64,000 bases of DNA from Trichobilharzia regenti (taxonomy: Eukaryota > Platyhelminthes > Trematoda > Strigeidida > Schistosomatidae), in assembly GCA_944472135.2 (NCBI GenBank), contig OX235263.1:26589379-26653378 (forward strand), written 5' to 3'. Below are positions 33,270 to 45,362 of this stretch, piece after piece. The notes under the pieces are model-generated. The model was not told where the DNA came from. It saw nothing but the letters and a program-made list of their open reading frames with translations, and made no database searches. The translations under genes and the position numbers were made by a program. How positions within the stretch are numbered: the first letter of the stretch is position 1; each line of letters starts with the position of its first letter.

Positions 33270-34140
33270 TTATTTGAATGGAGTCACTTCTTTTACCTGC
33301 CATCTTGTCATAATCGTCTCAACTACAGGTCAGAGGTGTGGCCAAGCATTTAATAGCCATTCAAGATAGGAGGGGTATGACAGACGTTTATTAAACTGTC
33401 ACATATGTGAAAATCTGTAGCACTCAGTGTAAAGAAGAAGATTCAGATATTCAACACTAATGATACGTTAGTTCTTCCTTTTTAGTTCAGATATTTGGAC
33501 TCCTTAACTGACCATCACCCAGATCTTGTCCATCAATAGCCATAAAACTATCAGTAGACACCTGTCCTACAACAAAAGAAGAAATCGTTAGTGCAATCAA
33601 GCTACTGAAAGACTTATGAGAAGGCAGCAGGACCAGAAGGAATTCCTCCAGAAGCAGTGGAAATAGAACGAGAAGTCTCAGCAGATATTCATAGGGCAGT
33701 TTTACGAAATGTTTGGAAGGGAAGTAAGGTACCTATTGCCTGGGAAAAAGGCTATCTTGTCAAATTATCAAAGAAGGACGACTTGAGCCCTTTCAAAATC
33801 CAGCGTGGAATATTGCTACTATCCATGCCAAGCAAACTTACGTCATCCTAGAGAGACTAAAAAGTGCACAGAACTCCACCCGTAACAAGCTAGATTCAGG
33901 GAAAGTCATTCATGCACGGATCAAATTTCAACTCTCCACATCAACATCGAGAACAGCATAGAATGGGAGTCGAAATTCTGTCTCAGTTCCATCAACATTG
34001 AGCAGGCCTCCTATTGTAATGATCAAGCAATATTTTGGAAATTTTTTCAACACCATGGAGCTCACTGTTCCAAATCTTTGTCAACCTCATTTAGTGGCTG
34101 TATAATGACTGTTTTAGCTTATGATCTTTATAATAAAATT
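33270..34140 (+). mobile_element. RTE (SR2-like) LINE pieces, sense, out of order
   Basis: 33270-33475 resembles the thumb region ('VTSF.YL' near 33282). 33500-34140 then covers the RT N-terminal part: 'AAGPEGIPPEAV' (mixed frames near 33625), an open frame 33657-33851 reading 'IHRAVLRNVWKGSKVPIAWE', 'GYLVKLSKKDDLS' and 'RGILLLSMPSK', then 'LSSINIEQASYCND' in another frame. The usual order is reversed, so two fragments or a rearrangement are present. Confidence 0.8.
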
Positions 34141-34159
34141 GTCAGTACAAATTTGATCA

Positions 34160-34275
34160 CAGAGTGACATCATTTAGGAAAGCACTGAAAATCAAATAGG
34201 GAATCCTGTATGGGTGTCCCACCCTAGTTTGAGACTCATTGGCATTGCTGAATCACATTGCAGCTACAAGGCTAT
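34160..34275 (-). mobile_element. SINE-A fragment
   Basis: Tail complement 'gacatcatttaggaaagcac' and ribozyme-region complement 'accctagtttgagactcatt'. Head-to-head with the next copy. Confidence 0.6.
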
Positions 34276-34304
34276 CAATTGTTGACTTCAGCATGGCCAC
34301 CAGC

Positions 34305-34780
34305 CAGTGGCCTGAAGAAAAATAATCCCCGCCGATGATAGTGTTAAGTATTCACGCCAAAAATCATGAATTCGTAGAAGTCAGAATTTGTGGGCTGGCC
34401 ATTGAGTCAAGTCCCAGTGGCTGAAAGGCCTTCGAGGTGGTCTTTTATTTTGTTTTCAGTTTTGATTACAGCTTGATTCCACACTGTATTTTTGGTACAA
34501 GTATGGAATTTTCAGCATGGATAGCGGTCGCCCAAATTTTTCAGGTCGACCATAGATATCAGGTGTGTGTCGGCAGGGGATCGAACCTCGAACCATATGC
34601 ATGTTCGGTAAGAGTCCTAAGCACTGTGCCACCGACGCACACATGTCCTAGGTGCGAATCTCGGTAGGTTGTTACTCCTGAAGAGTCCCCTACTAGGAGG
34701 GAACGGCTGGCTGCTGGGGACTACCTCGTTGATTTTTAGTGCTTCTCTAACAAACTTGAGAATAACCAAATCCCTACGAA
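34305..34780 (+). mobile_element. SINE-A interrupted by a SINE-B1
   Basis: 5' part (34305-34436): 'gtagaagtcagaatttgtgg', A-box-like 'cagtggctgaaagg'. It resumes after the inserted SINE-B1 with B box 'taggtgcgaatctcgg' (34649-34664), ribozyme remnant (core CTGAAGA at 34678-34684) and tail. Confidence 0.8.
34441..34642 (-). mobile_element. SINE-B1 nested in a SINE-A
   Basis: Complete copy in antisense: tail complement 'cttgattccacactgtattt' (34471-34490), body, and head complement ending 'ctgtgccaccgacgcacac'. Younger than the SINE-A it splits. Confidence 0.87.
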
Positions 34781-35064
34781 CGAACTGCTGAAAATTATCA
34801 GTACAAACAAAAATACTATTTTTTATATTATTCATTTTAGTTCTCAGGTAACGCCTGTTGGAAGGACAGGGATTGAACAGACATTTTGTGGATAAACAGA
34901 TTGGGTTGGAATGTTTTTATGGCAACTGGCTCAGCTATGCTTAGTAACCAAAAGGCACAGAAGCCTAGGGAATTGAGGTAGCACCTTGCATAGAATTTCA
35001 AAGGCTCATAAGAAATGACCGAAAATACGTGTTTTCTTAAATGATCATAATGGGAATATATATA

Positions 35065-35099
<35 letters not shown>

Positions 35100-35944
35100 A
35101 TTGCAAACTCATGCTCACTCAGTAGTAGACCATTTAATGAAAAAACCCGACTTTAATTTATTTCAACACCACAAGTCGGATAAGGCGACAGCACAACGCA
35201 TGATGGGAAACGTTCACCGTATTTTATGTTGTATTTGGTTTTATTTAGTGTGCAATAAATTTTACGAGGACAGCGACGACTACCAAGTCTGAAATGCCGA
35301 GTGCGGAAAAAGCAAAAAAAAAAAACAACAAGAATGAGAATAGTAAAAGATTTGGGAACACTAGAGTATACAGAAAATGAAATGGTGAAACACGAATAAA
35401 TGCATTTAATTTTCCCCCGTCACACGAAATATTTTTTGTTTTCTGTTTTTCATGTTACCAAATCAGTCCAGAAAAATCTGAATGACCATAAAAAAAATAA
35501 AAAAAGTCTTTTTAGAAGATAAAATAAACTTGTATATCTCTGCTTTGCTTGCTTTGCTGTCTGTCCTAACTGAAAGTGTCCTAAAACAATTTTGACACGT
35601 GAAACCCTTGAATGGATGACATTTAAATTTCTCCGATTGTAAAAAAACTCCTCGTCAGAGAAACCGAAGAAAAATAAGCAGATCACTTGTAGTGAACTTT
35701 TTTGGAAAAGTTTTGATTAAAAAGAAGAAAATATACTTCTTAAAAGCAACTGTTCATCGTCCTTACTTTCATTTTGTTGAGTTAAGTAATAAAAATGATG
35801 AATTTAAACCAGTAATTTGAAGCATAAATAACTTTAGTTCCTCGTTAACTGAAACAAGATATATATAAAAAAAATATGTCGGTACGACTGTCGTCTGGTT
35901 ACAGGAATGTCGATCGTAGATCTTAAAGGTTTAAAAAGTAATGG
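34781..35944 (+). other. Intron sequence with a 29-base A tract
   Basis: A29 at 35068-35096 after a short (TA)n. 35097-35300 is a low-repeat stretch with an open frame (35041-35292) of no known family. 35450-35690 is AT-rich. No gene recognised. Confidence 0.4.
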
Positions 35945-36385
35945 TATGTATTAGATGGTTGGAGGCAATCGGCCACAGGAAGCCTTCTACCTAGGTTTCG
36001 TGCACTCCTCCCAGTCAGCAAGGCTTATCTGCAACTAGTTACTAGTGTCGAATCAAAATATCCACTACAGTCCTACATGAGGTCAATTACGGGCCCGAAT
36101 AGCTCAGTTGTAGCGTCTCTGACTGTAGCACTGGGTGACGCTGGTTCCAATCTCAGAAGGGACATGAGTTCCTTCAAGGTTGCAGATAAGCCTTGCTGAC
36201 TGGGGAGTGCAAACAACTACGAAACCTAGGTCGAAGGCTTCCTGTGGCCGATTGCCTCCAACCATCTAATAACATCAACTCGGTGGGAACCGTGATGGCC
36301 AGCCAGCTAGAATGGTGGTCACATTACAACCTGACTGACAGAATTCAGTCTACACAAAACAGAGTACTAGACACATCACACTAGT
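35945..36385. mobile_element. SINE-C head-to-head inverted pair
   Basis: The minus copy (35945-36062) has the body complement 'ggaggcaatcggccacagga'. The plus copy (36090-36385) is nearly full: A box 'aatagctcagttgtagcgtc', B-box region 'gctggttccaatctc', body 'ccttgctgactggggagtgc', tail 'ctgacagaattcagtctaca' (36335-36354). 'actagttactagtgtc' occurs on both sides (36035-36050 and 36380-36395). Confidence 0.82.
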
Positions 36386-36427
36386 TACTAGTGTCAAATC
36401 AAGTAATGGTATGTTATAGACAGTGGC

Positions 36428-36570
36428 ATAAGGAGTAATTCGGCGCTCGATCCTTGACCGACTCAGTGATTTATCTCGGTAAGCCAATAATAGGGTTGGT
36501 AAAGGTGGAATGTTGGGCATGAGGCTAGCAACCCCATCCCGTGAAAATAAATACCGCAAAGAGTAAAAGA
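36428..36570 (+). mobile_element. SINE-B2 fragment
   Basis: Head remnant, then body 'gttgggcatgaggctagcaa' (36512-36531) and 'ccccatccc', as in 15027-15249 (other strand). Tail missing. Confidence 0.65.
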
Positions 36571-36659
36571 AGTGTAAGAGGCTTGGATTTCCATTGCCTA
36601 ACTATTTATTTTCCAAGGTACGGTTGCTAGCTCCCTATTTTTCAATACTTATGATGTGC

Positions 36660-36830
36660 CAGTAAACTAGACGGTGTTGATAACCAGGGGTACTGGACAG
36701 TTGTTTTGCCGCAGTTAAGGACTGTTCATCACTATGCATCCATCACCCTACTGAGAATCGAAAGCATGAGGTTCAGGTTACAAGGTGAGCTCCTTGAGCA
36801 ATCAACCATTGGAAGATGGATCCTGCATCT
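36660..36830 (-). mobile_element. SINE-A fragment
   Basis: Ribozyme-region complement ('gtactggacagttgttttg', 36689-36707), then tRNA-part complement 'aggttacaaggtgagctcct'. Confidence 0.68.
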
Positions 36831-37794
36831 GCTTAGAAGACCGCTGTGTGATTCCATCCACCTATCAGGTCTTTGGATGTTGACCCGAGGACGATATGGA
36901 TATGATTGTGTGAAAAGGAAACAAGAGCTAGTGGGCATTCGTGGAGTCACCTCAGGAGGACTGCAAAGAAAAGTGTGCAATAAAGACATGCTAGTGGGGC
37001 CTTAAGTGATAGGATCCCACACACTTTGTTATTGACCGTTAATGTCGCATAGATGGTATATTATCATTTCTCACGCACTTTGTTATTGACTATTACGATC
37101 AATTATTTCAAATGCTGTTAGCTGTCTATACTGTTGTAAAAATGTATAAATACCATGACTTTCTTTGTCGTTGTTGTTGTACTACAATACACAGTCACAG
37201 TCCAGTCTTTATCTTTTGATATTTTGCGTGGTTCACTGAATCGGAAGGTACCACAAGCAGATAGGCATATTAGTCAGGCGCAGACAGAACAAGGCGACAA
37301 CGTCCTCATTTAATTTCTCTACCGTTATAACATTATGTTCCATAGGAAACCTTGTGCAGTAATCATATTAAGTCATTATGAAAGTAGATTAATTGAGTAA
37401 GATTAATTGATCAACCGTGCTTTCAGTCAACATGACACAAACCTAAAATCTAATTTACTGGAAAGAGAGTACGATCATACTAAGGATTATGCCATAGATA
37501 ATGATGATGAAAATGACATCCATTACAGTAACAGTTATTGTAATAGAGCGTATTGCGTAATAGGGTGATTTCACGTGACACATCAAAACTTACACGGCAT
37601 TATTTAATTACCGATGACGTTTCAAGTATAATTTACTGCTTACAGTCATCTTAAGTCAGAAATGTACACAGGAACACGACTGTAATGAGATTTTTTCAAA
37701 TAAAGTACTTCTAACTACTGGACGGTAATAAAAGTTAATAGCCTGGAAGCATTACAAGATCTGAAGAATTTTCTGATGACACTAAAATCTGCTC
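36831..37794 (+). other. Intron sequence; possible solo-LTR-like stretch 37010-37330
   Basis: 37025-37100 contains two near-copies of 'cactttgttattgac' 60 bp apart. It is followed by 'tataaatacc' (37147-37156), a GTT-rich run and 'gtggttcactgaatcggaag'. This could be LTR promoter sequence, but I see no matching second LTR or primer site. The rest is AT-rich. Confidence 0.3.
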
Positions 37795-38140
37795 TTTGCT
37801 GTTAAATTTGTTTGGTAGCCAACATCATTAGAGATTATTGAAAACCAGTAGGGCGAGCGACAGCTATTTTGTCCTGTTTGTAACTCTTCGTTTCGCAAAC
37901 ACACAATCCAGTCTTGTCACTCACTGAATTCCTGCCCAAGTGGCTGAATGGTCATCGAGTTTGGACTCGTAATCAGAAGGTCTCAGGATCGATCCATGGT
38001 GGAATTGTGTGTTCACACATCCGAAAATTTCTAAATAGGATGAAACAGAGTTCGGTGCTCCCTGGTTTTCAATACACACACTGTCTCTCTCTCTGACTGA
38101 TGTTGGTCCACGATGAAATTTACCAACTAGAATTGAAATT
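37795..38140. mobile_element. SINE-A head-to-head inverted pair
   Basis: Minus copy 37795-37910 ('ctattttgtcctgtttgtaa' and 'cgcaaacacacaatcc'). Plus copy 37925-38140: A box 'agtggctgaatggtcatcg', 'gtaatcagaaggtctcagga', ribozyme remnant 'ctaaataggatgaaacag', tail 'ctgatgttggtccacgatga'. Confidence 0.75.
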
Positions 38141-38502
38141 AATGCAAGTCGCCACAAATTCCATAATCTAAACAGTGTGGTTAGGATACCACTGGCTTGA
38201 ATTTTTTAACTGCTGATCTATCAACCAACTGTACCCAGATATCTTAATCTCAGTCCCTTTTATTAGGTCTCACAAGTTCTTGTATAAGATTTTGGAGGAC
38301 TTTTTGAATGCAATTGAGTGCTTTCATTTCACAAGACGTTTTATTATCAAATGAAAGGCTACAAGTTCTCCACTTCACTAGAAATGAAGAGAATGTTAAC
38401 AAGTAACTATGTTATGGTTTAATTTCACTGTTTGAATTATTTTACAAAACACAAATTACTTACTCATATTTTTGTTCTCAAAAATTTGTTTTCTACTCAC
38501 AG

Positions 38503-38641
38503 TCGCATTACTGTTTCGAAGTTGTTGTCTCTGACAAAGGTTTGGAAAAATCACATTCCACTGTGGATACAATATGCGTACGTGTGTTGGATATGAATGA
38601 CAATAAGCCATACTTTGTTGAAATTAAAGGCGCCAATCAAT
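38503..38641 (+). CDS. Protocadherin-like gene, internal exon C
   Basis: 139 bp, entering in phase 0 and leaving in phase 1, acceptor 'tctactcacag' (38492-38502), donor 'gtaagc' (38642-38647). It encodes the end of the repeat begun in exon B: 'CFEVVVSDKGLEKSHSTVDT', then 'VRVLDMNDNKPYFVEIKG'. DMNDN is the linker calcium-binding motif. The post-linker EIKG resembles the EIRG/DIRY-type linker of delta-protocadherins rather than classical cadherins. Confidence 0.94.
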
Positions 38642-38779
38642 GTAAGCCTGTTATGCTTTATAAATTATTGGTTATTTTATAACGCATTCGTTTATGAAGT
38701 GACTTCATTTTAAGATGCCGAATATTCAGTTCCGATGCAATGCTTTTTTTATGTATTTATAATTATGACGTATATTACT

Positions 38780-39240
38780 GTGTTATTATTCCCTTGGATT
38801 CCGAGTAGGGCACAGGGATTCAACAGCACATAGTCATTTCATCCTATTCCTCAAAAATCTCTTTATTTGTCTCCGCTATCGCTCATAAGTTTTCCATCTT
38901 CTTCTCAGGAGATCTCATCCATGTCATTGTCCGATTAACACCCTACCAGTCGTTTCCAATCTGATTTCCACTCAAGTGATTACCCAGTGATCTCAGAGTG
39001 CAACTAATCAGTTTCTATTTTGTTTGGAATGTTTACTAAGAAATAGGTTCTCGACTACTTCGTTCCCAGAGTTCCTCATTTTTAATTCTTTCTTGTCGGT
39101 TATCTAATCGTCACTATCGAACAAGAGAAGACATCCGTTGATAAAAATGTTCAGCCTGTTGGGATTGCCTTTCCTGATAGATTGAGTTTCTGAAAAATTA
39201 GGATTAACTCCGATAATTTTGGCTGTTGACAGTTAGCACT
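38780..39240 (-). mobile_element. RTE LINE 3' end fragment
   Basis: Tail complement 'gagtagggcacagggattca' (38802-38821) and antisense ORF end to about 39200. Ends next to the Merlin target duplication. Confidence 0.75.
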
Positions 39241-39272
39241 GCAATCCTAGATGCACCTTCCATCCAGTTTGG

Positions 39273-40136
39273 GGCGAAGTTAAACTTTCGACACCACTAA
39301 CTACCAATCAGAGAATTATCCAATGAGATTCACGAACGTAGTTCAATGTTGTAGAGCGCTTGATTCATTTCTAATGCGTGACCTTACAAGGTTACGGCTG
39401 CAATTTGAGGAGGTTAGTGTTTCTCCGATATTACCTGGATTTAAATTGCTCCGGAAGGAGCAAACTTGTTCTTGTGTTGGCATCATGACTTTAAAAAGCT
39501 TTAGCAGATCAACTGGTGGGTTTGTTCATCGTTGTGCTATATGTTTGAAGCATGCTAATATTAGAGAGGGTAAGCTGATAATTTTAATATTTCGTAGGAA
39601 ATTTTTCCGCTAGGTCACATATCTCCCTAACACAGATTTTGTATATCTGCAATCACTGGGTGTTGAAACAGCCGGTGAGAGCAGCAGCTGCCGAGACTGA
39701 GAATAGTCTTATCTCAACAGTTTAGTGGTACCAGCATTGCAGAGATATTGCTTCGTGTAAAATAGAGACAATCACTTGTTTGCTGTGTGGGTCCCGTTAC
39801 GAGGACTCATACGAATTCCACTGAAGGTTTTCGGGGCCGCTTGAAAAACAAGAGAAGGGCTATAAATGGATCTGAAAAGGATCTCATTTACAGCCGTTCA
39901 GATGAACATAAGTACAGGATGTGCTGTGACTTCGCCATTGACAGTCACATGCTAAACTGGGGGATGTTTCTCTCACATATTCGAGAAGGATACTCCTTGT
40001 AACCGTTTTATCCTTCTTTATGCTTTTTTCTATAAATATGCGTTTCCATTCATCATATATGTCTATTTAATGTGACTGGTCCGTTCAAGGTCGTTTGCTG
40101 ATTGGTTGCAAGTGGTGTCGAAGGTTTAACTTTGCC
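39273..40136 (+). mobile_element. Merlin (IS1016-like) DNA transposon, 864 bp, broken transposase
   Basis: Terminal inverted repeats: left 'ggcgaagttaaactttcgac' (39273-39292); right end reversed reads 'ggcaaagttaaaccttcgac'. Flanks 'cagtttgg' (39265-39272) and 'caatttgg' (40137-40144) are an 8-bp target duplication with one mismatch. The transposase is readable in two open pieces. 39323-39613 has a zinc-ribbon-like C-x-C...C-A-I-C-L-K followed by 'ANIREG'. 39787-40002 has 'HTNSTEGFRGRLKNK', with the Glu of the DDE triad in the N-S-T-E motif, and ends 'HIREGYSL'. The middle (39614-39786), where other catalytic residues lie, is frameshifted with stops. Merlin elements are known in schistosomes. 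Confidence 0.88.
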
Positions 40137-40144
40137 CAATTTGG

Positions 40145-41434
40145 AAATTTTTAGCTGAATATACTCAGTATTCTCAGTAGGTGATGATGTTCCCCTTCGG
40201 TCATGAAACCAACACCTTCCGTTTCAAATGTAAAATCATTTGTAACTGGTCATTGGGTCATATAAACTTAACTGACTTTTACTATGCGATATAAAAGGAT
40301 GGATATGAAAGGTTTCGAAAGCAGCAATGTTGTCAGTAGATACCATCAGATACAGAAGCGTAATATACAAGTCGTTCAATGGTTATTTTAATAAACAGCT
40401 TTTATATTTTAAACGAAATTTACTTAGAGCTCAACGTGTTGAGGAGATTGTTTTGCCAGCAAAAGAGGTGTGCATATAATTGGGTGAAATGGAGATTTGA
40501 TGTTGGTGTCCCGTGTTCCACTGGGAATCCGAGGCGTTAATAGTAACAAAAGTAATAATAAAAATATACTAATTAGGTACTAAGATAACAAATCATTAAC
40601 ACCCATTGTGTACTATCGAAGATTGGGAAGGGGATAGGGATGGACTTTTATTTTTGTGTATGCACGTTTCCAATGATTTATTGAAAGCATTACAAATTCT
40701 TTTGTTAGGTATTTGAGAACACAAAAGTTTTATTTAGGGGATTTATGTGTACAGTCTTGACCGACAAAAAAGATCAGAAGCTACTGTCACTTAGTAATGA
40801 AGTAAACTAAAGTGTCTGAGAACTAACAGTCCATGAAAAATACTGAACAGCCTTGAGTAATCAAGAGGGTATGATAAATAATCAAAATGACAAGTGAAAA
40901 AATAAATATCCAACCTCCTTCATGGATAAACATTTGAACAGAAAGACTGATGATTCACGAAACCGGGAGATGACTAAAAAGCACGTAATTGTAAGTGTGA
41001 AATTTAAGAGAGATACATACAGTTATTAAAGTTTATGGAAGCTGTCTGCCGATAGCACCACCATAACACACCTTTTACATATGCTCTTGTTTACCAAATC
41101 GTCGAAGATCCTGCTCTTGGTATTCATCAGTCTACTTAATTATGTGAACAGTGTATGTCTCGTCAGAGTTACGTTTGCTCAGAGATGTTGTTCACTGGTT
41201 GTCGAATATTCTCCAAAAGCGAATGAGAGTTCCTATAAATTCTTAAGAATACAACACGAGAATCAATAAGGCAAGTAGATAGTTGAATTAAGTGAGAAGT
41301 GGAAGTTTGGAAAAAAACGCGTATATTTCTGACCTGTTAAAACAAAAGATATACAAAATACGTTTTTTAATAAATTCAACAAGAAGTGTACAATATCATT
41401 GATCTGGGCCTTTTAGATGCTTGGCAGTGGCTAG
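40145..41434 (+). other. Intron sequence; RTE tail fragment and a small secreted-like ORF
   Basis: 40490-40560 is an RTE-type tail in plus orientation ('gtgttccactgggaatccga'). 41081-41269 encodes 62 residues starting MLLFTKSSKILLLVFISLLN, a signal-peptide-like start, but there is no family match or context, so it may be chance. The rest is unidentified. Confidence 0.35.
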
Positions 41435-41605
41435 GGTAACGCTTTATCACCAATTGACAAACTTAGAATTCAAGGATCATTGTATTCCATTCCATTTACC
41501 TAAATGGTCATTAAGGTTGGTCTTGTAACTTGAGGTTACTTGATGTTGAATACGTATTGCTGAAGAGTCCTAAAATAAAAAGAAACGGGTTTTCAGCTCA
41601 TCCCC
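41435..41605 (+). mobile_element. SINE-A, degraded
   Basis: 'caaacttagaattcaaggat' (41459-41478), tRNA-like part, ribozyme remnant with core CTGAAGA (41560-41566) and 'aagaaacgg'. Confidence 0.68.
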
Positions 41606-41774
41606 CCCTCCCTATTCTAATTTCTTTATTGGATTTCGGTTTGTGGCAGGAATTGAACGATCTAGATTAGTCCAAAATCCTGACAAAATCAATAGTCTGG
41701 AGAAAATAATCCTTTAAATGTGAAATGGAAGAGTTCAGAATTTGAAGCTATTTCCTCATGTTTTTATTTTGTCT

Positions 41775-41990
41775 CTGTGAGGCCTGAGTGGAACATAGGG
41801 CTTCAAGCTATCAACCCTAAAGTTTCAGAAGTAGTAGTGTTTATTTGTTTTTTGAGGTGGAGCTGGCAGCCTCACATCTACACTTCCCTTTTTACCAGGC
41901 TTATAACTAGGTAAGGCAGGTTTAGAAGCATGTCAATGTCTGGAAATCGAACTTTTGACCGGGTGAGTGGCAGACCAGGATTCTACCCTT
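41775..41990 (-). mobile_element. SINE-B2
   Basis: Tail complement 'gagtggaacatagggcttca' (41787-41806), body ('gcctcacatctacacttccc'), head complement with 'ggaaatcgaacttttgacc'. Same family as 15027-15249. Confidence 0.78.
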
Positions 41991-42434
41991 TGAAAAAAAC
42001 ATCAATGATCCAGAATTTCAGGTTGTTTATTGAAAACTAGAGACAATTAACTAAGAAAAAGTAGGTTTTATTTACAGTGTGATTGGAAATTGTTTTCTAA
42101 TTAGCCAAATTTGACCAATAGAAATTGTGTTCAAATAATGCCTCAAATCGAAGTTGTTCAAGTATCCAAAGGATAAATGGAAATTTATTTCTTCTGGTGT
42201 AACAAGACTTTTAACATTTTATATGTTCATTATCACACTTTTATTACACTTTAAATCACTAGTCGCCAGTAAACCATTCTGTAAACTTCTGAAGTGACGT
42301 TATCCTTTTAAAGAGAATGGAACTATTTCATTGACATTTAAGTGGAAATTATTCTTCTTATCAGTACACTACTACTATTTTCACAGCTGATTTTCGATTA
42401 GACAATGAAGCAAAAATCTGTGGATAGTTTCTTT
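41991..42434 (+). other. AT-rich intron sequence, no feature
   Basis: Nothing recognised. Confidence 0.4.
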
Positions 42435-42665
42435 ATTCCTTTGTACTACCAGTGGAACAAAGGGCTTCAAGCTACAACATCGAAATTTTGATAGTACTAA
42501 TGTTTAATTTTACGGCATGGGGTTGCTAGCCTCATCCTCAACCTTCCCTGTGTACCAGTCTTAATACCGAATTAGCAAGGTAAAGAAGTCTGTTGGCCAG
42601 GGTCGAACCCCGAACCACATGTGAGGTTGACGAGTATCCGACTACTAAGCCACTGACTCATTAAG
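42435..42665 (-). mobile_element. SINE-B2
   Basis: Tail complement 'agtggaacaaagggcttcaa' (42451-42470), body 'ggggttgctagcctcatcct', head complement 'gggtcgaaccccgaaccaca' and 'ctactaagccactgac'. Confidence 0.8.
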
Positions 42666-42782
42666 GAGTGGTCACTTCACTCATATTCGACTGGCTAGAC
42701 TAAGGAAAGAAATGGAAAATGAAATGATAAAAACGAAATAAAATCAAAGGTTGATTTCCATCCACTTATTTATTGCTCATAA

Positions 42783-43573
42783 GGCCAAGTTAAACTTTAA
42801 GCACCGCTAGTTACCAATGGCGTGCGACAGCACCAATAAACTTGAAACGCTTACGGAGCAATTTAGTGAAACTTGGCAAATAATGTTGTCACCTATCAAT
42901 GAAATATGCTCATCGAAGTGTTACGCTATTAAATGTTATATCTGGCAAGTTTTAGCCAAAGTTTGAGAAAGATTAAGTTGTGGTTTAGGCCACTGACAAG
43001 TCAGGGTTAGGTTAACCTAATAAAAGCGAGATTAGGGTAGGTTCGAGATAGATTACAGTTAGTTTAGGGATATTTTCACTTTATGGTTAGGTTCAAAAAA
43101 GATGAGACTTATTGTTGTGGTTAGAAGACCTAAATAATTACATGCAAAGAATGTAGTTAAATTACTCTGTTGCTGAAAGAATTTTACTTGTGCACTGTGG
43201 TAGGGTATAATTCTACTGTGGGTTAAGTTTATTTTGACAAAGTCTCACAGTGATACACAGTAATATTTACTGAGTGTGTTTCGAGCACAATTTATTGCTC
43301 AGTAAATATTATGGTATTTCATTGTGAGACTTTATCAAAATGAATTTTATCCACAATGGAATTACACTCTATTAATATTCCATCCCAAAACTGAGAGCTA
43401 ATTTTTATCACATGTGAGAGGAAGGTATCCTCCGTAGCACGTCTACAAATTTTATGTATATTTATCTTAAATATATGTGTATTCCATACACAAAAATGCC
43501 TCCTTCACCTGATTGGTGCGTTCGAGGTTATTCGCTGATTGGCAGTTATTGGTGCTCAGAATTTAACTCTGCC
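42783..43573. mobile_element. Non-autonomous Merlin-type MITE containing a foldback element
   Basis: Left end 'ggccaagttaaactttaagc' (42783-42802) and right end, reversed, 'ggcagagttaaattctgagc'. These are related to the Merlin ends at 39273/40136. Flanks 'gctcataa' and 'gctgttaa' agree at 6 of 8 bases, a possible target duplication. No transposase is recognisable inside. The foldback at 43190-43376 accounts for about 190 bp. Confidence 0.7.
43190..43376. mobile_element. Short foldback element related to 18494-18989
   Basis: Begins 'tgcactgtggtagggtataa' as at 18513-18532. The left arm (from 'ttctactgtgggttaag') pairs with the right arm (ending 'ttatccacaatggaatta'). The centre 'gagcacaatttattgctcag' is itself a small hairpin. 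Confidence 0.75.
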
Positions 43574-43649
43574 GCTGTTAATAAACTCTCCAGAATATTT
43601 AGCAATCACTTCATTTTTATAGTCTTTTTTCCTTAATTAGTCACTAGGT

Positions 43650-44649
<1,000 letters not shown>

Positions 44650-44848
44650 TTTCTTATTTATTTTTTTTGTTTACAGCTTGATTCCACACTGTATTCTTGG
44701 TACAAGTATGGAATTTTCAGCCGGATATCGGTAGCCCAAATTTTGCAGGCCGACCAGAGATATCAGGTGTGCGTCGGCAGGGGATCAAACCTCGGACCAT
44801 GTGCATGTTAGGCGAGAGTCGTAACCACTGTGCCACCGACGCACACAA
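44650..44848 (-). mobile_element. SINE-B1
   Basis: Tail complement 'cttgattccacactgtattc' (44677-44696), body, B-box complement 'gggatcaaacctcgg', A-box complement ending 'gtgccaccgacgcacac'. Confidence 0.86.
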
Positions 44849-45214
44849 TAGGAAAATCAGAAATGACTTAAAACAAATAAGAGTCAGTGGTAATTAAAAC
44901 TAACCTGAACTTCATGTAATGACCCAATTTTATCTACTTTTTTTCTTTGTATTGTTATAGACGCGAATGATATGTTTCAGGGTATTCAGTAATAATAGTA
45001 ATACATACCAAGCTTTGAAATAATGGAGATGTAACAATCAGTCATGACAGTGGTCACTAGACGATACAATTACATCATTCAGGAAGAACTTGAATGCGTT
45101 TATTTCATCTTAAAACCTGCGCTGAAGATGTTGTCTAAAAAGACGACGAGAGCTTCGAAATTAAACTATCAACCAGCTCAGAGAATACAACTAATTAAAT
45201 ACATAGGCTTGATT

Positions 45215-45362
45215 TGTATTTCAGTCGCCAGCCTCACACCTAAGCTGTCCTTTTAACCGTGTTTACTAAAGGCTAGGCAAGGCTTAGAAGTGCATCTGTC
45301 GGAATTTTAACCCCAGACCATTTTAGTGGTTGGCAAGAATTCTACCACTGAACCACAGATGC
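45215..45362 (-). mobile_element. SINE-B2, tail-less
   Basis: Body 'gccagcctcacacctaagct' and head complement ('gaattttaaccccagacca', 'ctaccactgaaccacag'). The RTE-type tail is missing. Confidence 0.68.

Noticed and set aside
37010..37330. Solo LTR of a Gypsy-type element
   Set aside because: TATA-like and repeated motifs are present but no second LTR, primer site or clear ends; kept only as a remark.
41081..41269. Small secreted protein gene with signal-like start
   Set aside because: No family, no splice context and no conservation evidence; hydrophobic starts are common by chance in AT-rich DNA.
44940..45000. Possible protocadherin exon after acceptor 'tattgttatag'
   Set aside because: In the required phase it reads about ten residues and then stops, with no cadherin resemblance; the segment at 48348 fits much better.
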